Positions 9,517-19,978 of a DNA stretch of 64,000 nt are shown here, in pieces. The stretch covers positions 124,001 through 188,000 of the forward strand of contig NZ_BBXI01000009.1 of assembly GCF_001078375.1 (NCBI RefSeq), given 5' to 3'. Source of the stretch: Veillonella tobetsuensis. GTDB taxonomy: Bacteria; Bacillota; Negativicutes; Veillonellales; Veillonellaceae. The position numbers and the translations under genes were made by a program. How positions within the stretch are numbered: the stretch's first letter is position 1; every line of letters starts with the position of its first letter. The notes beneath the pieces were generated by a model. It saw only the letters and a program-made list of their open reading frames with translations, searched no databases and was not told the DNA's origin.

Positions 9517-11682
9517 ATGAAATTAGTTAATTATGAACAAAATGAAAGATTGAATACAGTTAATGGTGAGTTTAGACCAACAATCAATGCGGAAGCATAT
9601 GGTGTTAACCAAAACGGCATTAACACATTTGCAAAAGCATTAGATGATGCATCTAAAACTTGGCTTGAAATCGATAAACAAAAAGATTATATCAATGCTA
9701 CAAATGCTATTAATGAATTTAATCAAAAAGTAACTGAATTAAAATTTGATAAAGATAAAGGGTTAATGTACCAAAAAGGTATGAATGCACAAGGAATACT
9801 ACCTACATACCTTGAGAGTACACAAAAATTCCAAAGCGAACTTGCTGCTAAATATAACTTACGTACAACTGATGCGGTAAACGCTTTCAATAAAGCGGTT
9901 GAAACATCAAAAACAAACGATTTAGATGGTATATCTAGGTACATGAGAGGTCAGTACGAGGATGCACTAAGCACAGCCACACAAAATCAAATCAATAACT
10001 TGAACAACAATCTGTTACAAACGGGTGATGTTAATCAACAAATGAAAACATTAACATTAACAGGCGATTTAATAGAAGCAACTGGTAAACAATTAGGGCT
10101 TGATGATGAACAAATAGCATCTAAAAAACAACAAAACTATGATCTTAATGCTAAAACATTATTAGACAAAACTGTTGCTGATAATAATTCAGAAACATTG
10201 GACAAGCAGTTGACTGCATTAACTGGGCTTGCTAGTGAGAATGTATTAACACCATACAGGAAAATGTACCAACAAATGGGTATAAACAAAATCGCTAACA
10301 ATGAAAACGATTTCGGCGCAATCCGATTAGCTGCAGGCGATGATGTAAATCGTGGTATGGACATTATGGGTTCACGCATACGTTCGCAAATGGAAGCTAA
10401 GAATAAGGAAGCTATGCAGTCAGGTGTTGGTGCTAATCAACATTTATGGAAATTAGCACAATATGCACATAATAAGTATGGTATCAATACAGAAATTGCA
10501 TATAGGCAGTTGTATGCAGAGGGTACAGATGGTGGCAAACTTAGTAGATTAGCAAGAGAAAATCATAACTACGCAGGGCTAACTCAATCAGAACCTAATG
10601 GAGAAGAAAATAAACAACCAGATGGAACGAATTATTACAAAATGTATAATTCCGACGAAGAGTTTGTGGATGATTGGATTGAACACTATATTAAACCGAA
10701 TGGCGCAGTAAACGCACAGAGCATAGACGAATACGCTGACAAGTTAAAAGCAGGTGGATATTATGGCGCAGATGCAGAACATTATAAAGAATTAATGCGC
10801 AATGTACCTATGACTAAAGGCGGTCAACCTGTTTATTCTGAAGATCAGATTGAAAAGGCGGTTAAACAAGGCCGTGAAAATTATAAAGGATGGCTGACAA
10901 TGCAAATGAACATCGAAGCCAAGCAAGCTAAAGATAGAATTACTGCAGCTAAAATTGTATATAACCAATTAATAGCAAAAGGTGATTATGTAGGTGCATC
11001 ATCTTACGCACACGCACAAGCAGCAGGCGCACAGACCGATATGGAAAAGGAAGCGTGGAGCGGTACAGAAGCATCAATGCGACCTAAACTTGATTCTATG
11101 TATGAAAAAGGCCTTAAATTAAATGCAAAACAAAAGTTTGAGTTGAAAAAATATGCTGAAACTCATACATACGAAGAAACACTAGCACACGCACAGAGAA
11201 TGTATCCTGATAAAGTTGTTGATGATAGTTTCGATGGAGTGTTGCTTGAAGCGAACGATAACCGATTAAAGGCCAACAAAATTGATTTAACACCTTATGA
11301 TAGCGAAATACAAAGTGCGTTGCCTGCTGACAAATCATTGCGTTCAAGTTTTGAATATGGTGTTAAACAAGAGATGTTAAGCCGTAAAGCTGACTTTGAA
11401 AGCAAACACGGCAGAGCGCCTACAGAAGCAGAAATGCATGATATATTTGAGGGCGCATTAGCAACACAAACATTACGAAGTACGGAAAAACCATATTTCG
11501 GTGATGGCGATGATTATAGCGCACCTATTAGTGCAGCAAGCAATAGAGCGATGGGTATTGTACATGTTGAACCTGTTGGCAACCATTATGTGCGTGTAAC
11601 ATATCAAGATGGCTCAACAAGAGATATTTACGAAAGCGTGTATAACAACATGCAAAGAAGATATAACGATAACGGAGATTAA
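9517..11682 (+). CDS. Internal virion protein C (T7 gp15-like), 721 aa
   Basis: Second ejection protein in a gp14-gp15-gp16 series. The sequence is Gln/Lys/Ala-rich and almost wholly helical, with no signal peptide or membrane segment. Residues about 307-420 (LWKLAQYAHNKYGINTEIAYRQLYAEGTDGGKLSRLARENHNYAGLTQSE-type region) look like a lysozyme/glucosaminidase-type module: NYAGLTQ with a following segment of aromatic residues is frequent in such domains and in gp15/gp16 proteins that locally open peptidoglycan. That domain reading is inference from pattern. It starts two bases after the previous gene. Confidence 0.75.
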   Translation: MKLVNYEQNERLNTVNGEFRPTINAEAYGVNQNGINTFAKALDDASKTWLEIDKQKDYINATNAINEFNQKVTELKFDKDKGLMYQKGMNAQGILPTYLESTQKFQSELAAKYNLRTTDAVNAFNKAVETSKTNDLDGISRYMRGQYEDALSTATQNQINNLNNNLLQTGDVNQQMKTLTLTGDLIEATGKQLGLDDEQIASKKQQNYDLNAKTLLDKTVADNNSETLDKQLTALTGLASENVLTPYRKMYQQMGINKIANNENDFGAIRLAAGDDVNRGMDIMGSRIRSQMEAKNKEAMQSGVGANQHLWKLAQYAHNKYGINTEIAYRQLYAEGTDGGKLSRLARENHNYAGLTQSEPNGEENKQPDGTNYYKMYNSDEEFVDDWIEHYIKPNGAVNAQSIDEYADKLKAGGYYGADAEHYKELMRNVPMTKGGQPVYSEDQIEKAVKQGRENYKGWLTMQMNIEAKQAKDRITAAKIVYNQLIAKGDYVGASSYAHAQAAGAQTDMEKEAWSGTEASMRPKLDSMYEKGLKLNAKQKFELKKYAETHTYEETLAHAQRMYPDKVVDDSFDGVLLEANDNRLKANKIDLTPYDSEIQSALPADKSLRSSFEYGVKQEMLSRKADFESKHGRAPTEAEMHDIFEGALATQTLRSTEKPYFGDGDDYSAPISAASNRAMGIVHVEPVGNHYVRVTYQDGSTRDIYESVYNNMQRRYNDNGD

Positions 11683-11684
11683 AA

Positions 11685-14600
11685 ATGGCTAAACAAACAC
11701 TTGAACAAGAACGGCAGGAAGCACTAGCTGTACAGAATGGCTATGTTAAAACATCACCATCTTTTAGTGCTAGTGCTGGTGTTCAGTCTAAACCTACTGG
11801 CGGTTTTACTGAAGTTGGTAATGCAATAGGTGCAGGGATAGATACAACGGCACAAGTAGTTGATAATGCTATTAATGCAATTAAGGCTATTGCAAATACA
11901 CCACGCACAATGGAAGAAACTAATGCTGATGGTACAACCACATATTATCCGTTTGGTAAAGCTGACAATCCATATCAAGGTTTAGAACCACTAGGACAGT
12001 CATTACAGAAAGTACTTCCTACAAGTGTTGTTAGTAATACGGATAGATTGTTTCTATACAATAATGATACCCTACGTTATAACGAAGCAGTTAGAATGGG
12101 AAAGGTATTAGATATTGACCCTGATGTAATTATGCGTGGTGATGATAAAGCGTTTGAACGTGCTGATTATTTATCAAGACGAGTTGAACGTGGCGCAGTA
12201 TTACAAGATATATACGATGAATTTCCTGAACTGTATAAAGTAAAATATGGTTCACAAGCGGAACAATTACAAGCAATCAACAATCTACAATCAATTCGTG
12301 CTACGAAATCTACATTCGATGCAATTCAACAAGGTATTTGGTCTATGAACGATCAGATGAAGTTGGGTGATGTTGGATTTGAATTGGCACATACAAAAGA
12401 CCCTGAACGTATTAACGAATTAACATCAGAAATGGAACGCTTACAAAATAACTTGCGCAACTACAGAACACCTGATGGAACTAATCCATTACAAGAAGTA
12501 TTCGGACAAACGGCAGCACAAGCATACATGATGGGTAAACAAGGCGGTACAGGTGCAATCATAGGCGGTGCAATCGGTGCGGTAATTGGCGGTTTAACTA
12601 CCGATGGTGTAGGTATAGGCGCAGGTGCAGTAACTGGTGCTAAATGGGGTGGCGGTGCTGACATGGCATACGAAATGTACAAAATGTCATTTGGCAACAA
12701 ATACCTAGAACTCATTAATAAACGTGATGCAAATGGCAACAAAGTATACTCTAATGATGAAGCCTATAAATACGCCATGACATATGCTGCAGTTGATACA
12801 GGTATCGAAATGGCATCTACACGTTTCATGATTAAAGGTGTAGGTAAAGTAGCGCCTAAAGCGGTTATGTCAAAAGTATTACGAGGTGCTACCAGTGATA
12901 CACTAGCAACATTTAATAGGGGCATTGGCACTACTGTTGCACAAATGGCTAAAGCATCTGTTAAAGCTGGCGGTTCTGAATTAGTTGAAGAGGGCTTGCA
13001 AGACATTAACGAAAAATTCCAACATAACCTATACCGCAATGCTAATGACCCAGAGGGAGTATATTCCATAGGTGATATGGCAGTAGGTGCAGGCGGTGCA
13101 ATGCTACAAGCACTACCAGCCGTTATTGGTTTAGGCGCAATTGGTGGCGGTGTTAGTGGTATTCACACTATGAAAGCCTTTCACGAATTTCAAAAGCTAA
13201 CACCAGAGCAACAACAACAAGCGGTGATGGCAGAACAAAATCGAAATGGTACTGCTATCATGCAAGCGTTGAAGCAAGATGCATCTTCAAACAAAATGGC
13301 AAAAGAAAACCCTGAGTTGTACGGAAAAATCGTACAAGCACAGGGCGATAATGTAGGTGTATCCACTGCATATGTAAATGTTAATGAAATGGCAGAAACA
13401 GAGCAAGGGCAACAAGCCATTAAGAATATGATTGATAGTGGTTTGGTTACGCAAGAGGAAGTATCGAAGAGTATCGAAGCTAATGCAGATATTCCTGTAC
13501 CAATCGGAAAGTATGCACAATTAAGCGGTGGCTTGACGGAAGAAACTGTAAAGGCACTAGAAGAAAGTACATACTTTACTCGTGGTGGTATGTCTATGAA
13601 AACCCTTGAACGTGCAAAAGCGGAAGTGGAAGCCTTTAATAATAACCTAGTTGATGCAACAGAAAAGAAAGCACAACGAGTTAAAGAAAGCATTATCCGT
13701 GATGAATTTGAAGATGCAAGCGATGTAGATCGTGAAGTACTAGACCAAGTATTTGCTAACCCTACACAGGTTAAGCAAGCATACAACAACCTGTACAAAA
13801 ACCTAGTGCAAGAGTATCGTGAAAACTACGCAAGCGACTTTGACAACATGGACAATGATATTAAAGAAGCTACGGCGAGTGGTGTAGAGCCAGAATGGTT
13901 GACTGATTATAAGTCTAATAATGGCGGTAAAGCACCACGCACGAATGCAGAACGTAGACGTGCAGCATTTCATTCTAGCGTAGCAAAAGCACAAACTGCA
14001 TTTGTTGATAATACAGAAGCACTTAACCAAAGCAATATCCATCATGCTGATATGGAGCATACGCTACAACAAATTGAAAGCCTTGAACGCTTGCATGATA
14101 AGATTTTCACATTAGCGGATAACGATATAGCGTTACGGATGCAATTATCCAAGAGTGGCTATGAAGTGTACAACAAAGTAGTTAAAGCGATTGGCGAAAG
14201 TAACGATAGAAAACAACGTGAAACGGCAAAAGCTAATGCGTTGTTGATGGCACAACATGCTGATGTAATGGCACAATATATGCGACAAAAGGGAAAAGGC
14301 GGTTATACCGCTATGGATTATTTCCGTGATAGTATACAAATCAAGATGAATGCGGTTTTAGATAATCAAAAATGGTATGCACAACAATTGGTAATGCATC
14401 AAAAATTACAAGCCGATATAACTCAATGGGGGAAAATATTAAACGATTTACAAAACGGAACGCTTAAACAAGGTGTAAATAAAATAATGTCAGCACCTTT
14501 AGTGTTTAGCACAATTAAAGATCCTGACTACAAATTTACAACTGGTGATGTTTATATAACAACGAAAATGCTTAATAAAGTATTTGCCACTAAGCATGCA

Positions 14601-17600
14601 CATAAGTTTGACTTAAATGTTATGAAACAGTTACCTGGTGCGTTATCTAATCCGATTGCAATATTCAAAAACTTTGACCCTGTTGCTAATGCATCGGTAA
14701 AAGGTGAGATTATTGCCGTTGTTGAATTAAGAGATACGCAAAATAACCTTGTTCATGTGCCGTTGGTTTTTGATGTTCAAAGCGGAAGAAATAGCTATCA
14801 AACTAGGGTTAAAAGTATATTCCCTAGAGTTAATACTACATGGTACTCTAATGCGATAAATAATGGCGATTTGTTATATGTTAATACAAAAAAAATAAAC
14901 CAACTAACAGTCAATAACGTCCAATCAAGCGGACAAATGAGTGTTAGTTGGTCTAATATTATTAATAGTATACCAAATGAAAATGATTTAGACAAGCTCC
15001 GAAAGAAACATAATTATCAATATTATCAATCCGCATGGCATGGTTCACCACATGACTTTGATGAATTTGATTTAGGTGCTATTGGTACTGGTGAGGGCAA
15101 CCAAGCACATGGATGGGGATTGTATTTTGCTAAAGATAAAAAAGTATCCAAACTGTATAAAGAGGTATTGAGTAAAGCACAAGGTTCTAACAAAAGCAGT
15201 TTATTTAAAGTAGAAATACCAAATGAAACAGAGTTATTACCAGAGCAATATCCTATTTCTGGATATAGTCGATATGTAAGAGATAGCTTGAAAAACGGAT
15301 TACATAAAATGTCAGAAGAACAACTGGAACGTTTTACAAGTCTATTAATTAAATATCACAAAGGTTCTATTATTGGTGATGAACGAATAGATAAATACAT
15401 ACGATTTATGGATATTGGGTACATAATATCTGAGCTACACAATAAAAATAAAACAATAAATGACATCAAGAAAATTCAAAAAAGAAATATTGATAGATTT
15501 TTGAAGTCGGTAGGCATAGATGAAGATTTAGATACTATAGCCAGCAATGAAGATTTATTGGAAGAAGTGTATAAAAAGTTTAGATATGAATTGTATCCAC
15601 AGTACGAAAAAGAAAAACAGTTAGAACGAGAACGTGAAGAAAAAGCGATCTCGAATGTTAAGGCTGATGTATATGGTGCATTAGAGAAAACAAATATTGA
15701 TGGTAAACAGTTGTATTCGTTTTTATCTCATGCACTTGGTAATGATGAACATTTTAATCTTCATAGTGTGAAAAATGCTAAAAAGGCTAGTGAATTTTTA
15801 AATAGTATCGGTATAAAAGGCATATACTACGATGGCGAACAAGATGGACGATGCTATGTAGTGTTCGATGATAAAGCAATCAAAGTCATTGAAAAATACA
15901 ACCAATCTGTTAATGGCATGACCGAAATTATGAGCGATGGTGAACGTATTATCAGCATCTTTAAAACCGCAGATAGAAGTACATTCTTACACGAAATGGG
16001 GCATGTATTCTTTGATGATATTCAAAAACTAGCATCTATGGACAATGCACCTAAACAATTACTTGATGATTGGAACGCACTCAAAGAGTGGAGCGGTTGG
16101 ATTGATGGCGAAAACGTAGACAATACCAAAGCACACGAGAAATTCGCACGAGGTTGGGAAAGCTACTTACGAAGTGGTGAAGCACCAACAAAAGGATTAC
16201 AACGTGTATTCCGTCAATTCTCTAAATGGTTAACTCGTATTTATCGTAGTGTTCAACGATTAGGCGGTGAAGTACCATCTGACATTAAAGATATAATGGC
16301 ACGCATGATAGCTACACAAGACGATATTGAAAACTACGCACATGAGCAAGCATTAGAGCAATTTGAAAATACAAAATTGTATCAACAGTTGAGCGAAACC
16401 GAACAAGCACGAGTGCAAGGCTACATTGCTGACATTAAAGAAAAAGCTAAAGAACGTGTAATGCGTAAGTACATGAAAGAGTTAGATAATCGACCTATTA
16501 AAGAATGGGAAGAAGTAAAAGACGATGTACAGGTTGCAATCGAAAAGCGTTTAATCGAAGAATATCCTATCTATAAAGAACATCAACGATATCTTGCAAT
16601 TGGCGATGCAGCGTTGGTTAATACTCAATACGGCAACATCGAAAACCTAAAGAAAGCAGAAATAGAAGAAACAGGGGCCACATTTGAAGATGCTATTAAG
16701 CAAGAGATGGAACACGCAAGATCCGAATTTGTTGAGGTCAACAATATCGGAAAATCCAATGAGCAAATAGCGGAAGAAATGTTATTATCTAACCAAGGTC
16801 AAATGGCACTTACAGAAGAAGAGGCTAAACTTATTAAGCAATATACTAATAAGGATTTGGCTAACAATTGGCAACTATTGGATAAATTGCAGCGGTTAGA
16901 CCCTAATAGAGAAAATCTTGATGCGGAACTAGCACCGATTGAAAAGGCAATTACTAAAGCGGAACAAATCAAACAGGATAATGCAAAAGTAGCTAAAGAA
17001 TTGAACTCTACTTCTAAGGAACTCGACAAAGCCGAAGATAAAATAGAGAAATTGAAAGCACAGTTACAAGAACGCATTAATGCTGTTCGTGCAATCCGTG
17101 ATGGTGGATTTGGCACTATTCCTAAATACATGAATAAGGCCCGTGCTGAATTAGGTGATTTGACATTGGCACAAGCGAGCCAATATAAGAAATACCAAAA
17201 TCAAGCAATCAGAGATGGTAAGAATGCAGATAGAGCATTAGCCGTTAATAAGGTAGAGGAAGCATTAGAGCATAAACAATCTCAAATGATGAATCAAGCA
17301 AGGGCTAGAGTGGCATTTGAAAATCAACAACGTATCAAGAAATTACGTACTAAATTGTTAGAACAAAATGCACGCATTACTCGTGCGAAAAACCCTGTAA
17401 TGCTAGACCCTCAATTGCGGTACTTCTATACTCATATGATGTACCAAATGGGGTTGATTAAGCGTGACGGATTGATTCCTACAGATGGATTTGATGAAAC
17501 GGTTATTACTAATCGACTTGACCCAGACGCAGGTATAGCAGGATTCAATACATTAATTAGTATGGATGATACTGTAAGCGGTATTTTTAATGCTAAATTA

Positions 17601-19922
17601 CCTCGTACATTCGCTACCTTAACCGTTAATGAATTGAACATGCTCGAAGAATTAATGACTGGCATGTATAAAAACGGACGTAGGGAATATGAGCATAATA
17701 GCTTTTTAACCGAAAACGGCAATCCTTTATCTATTGATTATGTAGAACGTGATATCCTTGATAAGGCTATTGAAACATTTGGCGAAGTAGAAGAAAGCAC
17801 TTTCAACATTGAAAATAGCAAGACTACTAAAAACGCTATATTCAATAAGATGGCTAACTTCATTGAATCGTTACAACAAATCAAAACCATCTTGCGCCGT
17901 TTAGATGGTGGCAAGGGTGGCCCTGCTGAAATATATATCTACGATACTATTAACCGTGCACGGCAACATTTCAACGAACGTCTTGAAAGTGAAACGATGC
18001 GCCTAGCTAAAAACGTAGCATTATATTCACGTAAGGAACTCTATAAAATCCGTAACGAACGAGGCTATCAAGTAGGGGACGCAAGAAACCTCACTAAAGA
18101 GCAAGTTATGGCCCTAGCCTTGAATTGGGGGACAGAACGTAATAGACAACGTGCTATAGAGACCGTAAAAGCCAATGAGGTTGAAATAGAACGACTATTC
18201 CAAGACGTACTCGATGATAGAGACTGGGAATTTATTATCCGTGAATGGGAGCAAATCAACTCATTTTATCCAGAACGTAGTGCAGTACAAGAACGCATGA
18301 CAGGTAATCCATTAAAGAAAGAAGAAGGAATTACATTTAGAATCGGCGGACGTACCATAGAGGGGCAATATTACCCTATAATGTACGACCCTAAGACTAG
18401 CGGTAAATCTTCTAATCATGAAATGGAAGATATAGCACAATCATTCATGAGTAGTAATGCTACCTTTGGTTATGGCATGAGTGCTACTAAATCACGTCTT
18501 GATAAGGTGAAAGATAAACAATTGTTATTGTCTTTAGATGTAATACCTCGTGCAATTACAGAAAGCATCAATCACATTACGATGCGTGAGGCGGTTACGG
18601 ATGTAAATACGTTAATTAATCGTAAAGAATTTGCGGACTATGTTACAAATAAACTCGGTGCTAGTGAGTACCAATACTTGCGCCAATGGGTACGAGACCA
18701 ATGGACAACGGAAGTATCTCGGTTAACCGAATTTGACAATATGATGCAAACGATTAAGCGTAATATCTCATCTGCTGTTATGGCAGGCAAGGTAAGTGTA
18801 GCTATCCAAAACGTGGCGAATATTCCTGTGGCTATGGAACAATTAGGCGCAGCAAGAGTAATGCGTGCGTTATATCGTGCAGGTGTAGGCGTATATGGCC
18901 GAGGTTCTGGACGGTATAACGAAACTTATGGATTTGTATTAGGAAAATCCGTAATGCTCCGTGAGCGTGCACAAACACTTGATAAGGATATGCGTAGAGG
19001 TTTAGAAATTGGCGGTAAAGGATTTACGATTGATGGTAAATCTGTAGGCGGTTACACCATGGAACAATTAGGCGAGGCCCGTGATGCTATTAATAGTTGG
19101 GGTTACAGTCTACTTTCTGAAACGGATCTAATGCTTTCTGTTCCGATTTGGAAAGATGTATACGATGTGGAATATTCTAAACTTGTACAAAAAGAGGGTA
19201 TATCTTTAGAGTGGGCAGACCAACGAGCAATTGAACTAGCTGATAAGGCTATCATTGATATATTTGGTAGTGGTGATATTAAAGACCAAGCAGGCATACA
19301 ACGTAACAAAGGGACTATCGCTAATTTTGCGACTACGTTCTACACGTATGCTGGCACACTATGGAATATGCAACTTGACGGATTCTATGCATTTAAAGAT
19401 AGAGGGGATTTCAAGAAATTCGCTCGTGTAATCTTCTATGACCTATTTATGCAAGCTGTAATCATGGTTATATATAATAATCTCTTTGGTAGTGATGATG
19501 ACGATGACCCTACAAAAGTAGCTAAGTCATTAACTAAAGAATTTGTAAATCAAAGCGTCATGGGCGTACCGTTCGTGCGTGAGGGTATCACACAAGCTAT
19601 GAATAGAATGTTAGGCGAAAAGGTATACAATCGTGGAACGTCGCCGTTATCCTATGCGGTAATCGATAAAATCGATGATATATTTACTGCTGTGAATAGT
19701 AGTAAAAAGGATTGGACGGACGTAGGACGTGCAGGACTACAATTTACCAATTCTATGACAGGGTTAAGCAATACACTAACCGATGGCGTCATGACAATTG
19801 CAAAATACGGTTTAACGGATATAGATGCAGAGCTCGAAGATTTGCTATATTCCGTCATTTTTGATAAACGATTGAAATCTAAGAAAGAAAAACAAAAGGA
19901 AAAAAAGCAAAATAAGCATTAA
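11685..19922 (+). CDS. Giant polyvalent ejection protein (gp16-like) with ART and metallopeptidase modules, 2745 aa
   Basis: By position this is the T7 gp16-like third internal protein, but about twice the length of gp16 (about 1,300). Visible parts: a glycine-rich hydrophobic stretch at about residues 286-325 (AIIGGAIGAVIGGL) that could insert in a membrane; an ADP-ribosyltransferase-like module beginning with AWHGSPHDFDEFDL and HGWGLYFA at about residues 1117-1150 and closing with GIYYDGEQDGRCYVVFDDKAIK at about 1380-1400; a zinc-peptidase motif HEMGH at 1436-1440; long coiled coils (about 1740-1920); and a hydrophobic segment near residue 2590 followed by an acidic run. This is the architecture of phage polyvalent proteins injected with DNA. 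Start ATG 11685 is two bases after the previous gene. Confidence 0.82.
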   Translation: MAKQTLEQERQEALAVQNGYVKTSPSFSASAGVQSKPTGGFTEVGNAIGAGIDTTAQVVDNAINAIKAIANTPRTMEETNADGTTTYYPFGKADNPYQGLEPLGQSLQKVLPTSVVSNTDRLFLYNNDTLRYNEAVRMGKVLDIDPDVIMRGDDKAFERADYLSRRVERGAVLQDIYDEFPELYKVKYGSQAEQLQAINNLQSIRATKSTFDAIQQGIWSMNDQMKLGDVGFELAHTKDPERINELTSEMERLQNNLRNYRTPDGTNPLQEVFGQTAAQAYMMGKQGGTGAIIGGAIGAVIGGLTTDGVGIGAGAVTGAKWGGGADMAYEMYKMSFGNKYLELINKRDANGNKVYSNDEAYKYAMTYAAVDTGIEMASTRFMIKGVGKVAPKAVMSKVLRGATSDTLATFNRGIGTTVAQMAKASVKAGGSELVEEGLQDINEKFQHNLYRNANDPEGVYSIGDMAVGAGGAMLQALPAVIGLGAIGGGVSGIHTMKAFHEFQKLTPEQQQQAVMAEQNRNGTAIMQALKQDASSNKMAKENPELYGKIVQAQGDNVGVSTAYVNVNEMAETEQGQQAIKNMIDSGLVTQEEVSKSIEANADIPVPIGKYAQLSGGLTEETVKALEESTYFTRGGMSMKTLERAKAEVEAFNNNLVDATEKKAQRVKESIIRDEFEDASDVDREVLDQVFANPTQVKQAYNNLYKNLVQEYRENYASDFDNMDNDIKEATASGVEPEWLTDYKSNNGGKAPRTNAERRRAAFHSSVAKAQTAFVDNTEALNQSNIHHADMEHTLQQIESLERLHDKIFTLADNDIALRMQLSKSGYEVYNKVVKAIGESNDRKQRETAKANALLMAQHADVMAQYMRQKGKGGYTAMDYFRDSIQIKMNAVLDNQKWYAQQLVMHQKLQADITQWGKILNDLQNGTLKQGVNKIMSAPLVFSTIKDPDYKFTTGDVYITTKMLNKVFATKHAHKFDLNVMKQLPGALSNPIAIFKNFDPVANASVKGEIIAVVELRDTQNNLVHVPLVFDVQSGRNSYQTRVKSIFPRVNTTWYSNAINNGDLLYVNTKKINQLTVNNVQSSGQMSVSWSNIINSIPNENDLDKLRKKHNYQYYQSAWHGSPHDFDEFDLGAIGTGEGNQAHGWGLYFAKDKKVSKLYKEVLSKAQGSNKSSLFKVEIPNETELLPEQYPISGYSRYVRDSLKNGLHKMSEEQLERFTSLLIKYHKGSIIGDERIDKYIRFMDIGYIISELHNKNKTINDIKKIQKRNIDRFLKSVGIDEDLDTIASNEDLLEEVYKKFRYELYPQYEKEKQLEREREEKAISNVKADVYGALEKTNIDGKQLYSFLSHALGNDEHFNLHSVKNAKKASEFLNSIGIKGIYYDGEQDGRCYVVFDDKAIKVIEKYNQSVNGMTEIMSDGERIISIFKTADRSTFLHEMGHVFFDDIQKLASMDNAPKQLLDDWNALKEWSGWIDGENVDNTKAHEKFARGWESYLRSGEAPTKGLQRVFRQFSKWLTRIYRSVQRLGGEVPSDIKDIMARMIATQDDIENYAHEQALEQFENTKLYQQLSETEQARVQGYIADIKEKAKERVMRKYMKELDNRPIKEWEEVKDDVQVAIEKRLIEEYPIYKEHQRYLAIGDAALVNTQYGNIENLKKAEIEETGATFEDAIKQEMEHARSEFVEVNNIGKSNEQIAEEMLLSNQGQMALTEEEAKLIKQYTNKDLANNWQLLDKLQRLDPNRENLDAELAPIEKAITKAEQIKQDNAKVAKELNSTSKELDKAEDKIEKLKAQLQERINAVRAIRDGGFGTIPKYMNKARAELGDLTLAQASQYKKYQNQAIRDGKNADRALAVNKVEEALEHKQSQMMNQARARVAFENQQRIKKLRTKLLEQNARITRAKNPVMLDPQLRYFYTHMMYQMGLIKRDGLIPTDGFDETVITNRLDPDAGIAGFNTLISMDDTVSGIFNAKLPRTFATLTVNELNMLEELMTGMYKNGRREYEHNSFLTENGNPLSIDYVERDILDKAIETFGEVEESTFNIENSKTTKNAIFNKMANFIESLQQIKTILRRLDGGKGGPAEIYIYDTINRARQHFNERLESETMRLAKNVALYSRKELYKIRNERGYQVGDARNLTKEQVMALALNWGTERNRQRAIETVKANEVEIERLFQDVLDDRDWEFIIREWEQINSFYPERSAVQERMTGNPLKKEEGITFRIGGRTIEGQYYPIMYDPKTSGKSSNHEMEDIAQSFMSSNATFGYGMSATKSRLDKVKDKQLLLSLDVIPRAITESINHITMREAVTDVNTLINRKEFADYVTNKLGASEYQYLRQWVRDQWTTEVSRLTEFDNMMQTIKRNISSAVMAGKVSVAIQNVANIPVAMEQLGAARVMRALYRAGVGVYGRGSGRYNETYGFVLGKSVMLRERAQTLDKDMRRGLEIGGKGFTIDGKSVGGYTMEQLGEARDAINSWGYSLLSETDLMLSVPIWKDVYDVEYSKLVQKEGISLEWADQRAIELADKAIIDIFGSGDIKDQAGIQRNKGTIANFATTFYTYAGTLWNMQLDGFYAFKDRGDFKKFARVIFYDLFMQAVIMVIYNNLFGSDDDDDPTKVAKSLTKEFVNQSVMGVPFVREGITQAMNRMLGEKVYNRGTSPLSYAVIDKIDDIFTAVNSSKKDWTDVGRAGLQFTNSMTGLSNTLTDGVMTIAKYGLTDIDAELEDLLYSVIFDKRLKSKKEKQKEKKQNKH

Positions 19923-19928
19923 TAAATA

Positions 19929-19957
19929 AGGACTACTCAATTATGGGTAGTCCTGTT
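19929..19957 (+). terminator. Probable terminator before tail fibre gene
   Basis: Eight-base-pair perfect stem AGGACTAC / GTAGTCCT around a ten-base loop, followed by a short T tract (gttt). The weak T run may make it leaky. Confidence 0.6.
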
Positions 19958-19978
19958 TAATTAGAAAGGGGAACAAAT

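Noticed and set aside
13190-13798. 202-residue minus-strand open frame in the giant ejection protein
   Set aside because: Antisense shadow with no start signal and a composition typical of reversed Glu/Gln/Lys-rich coding sequence.
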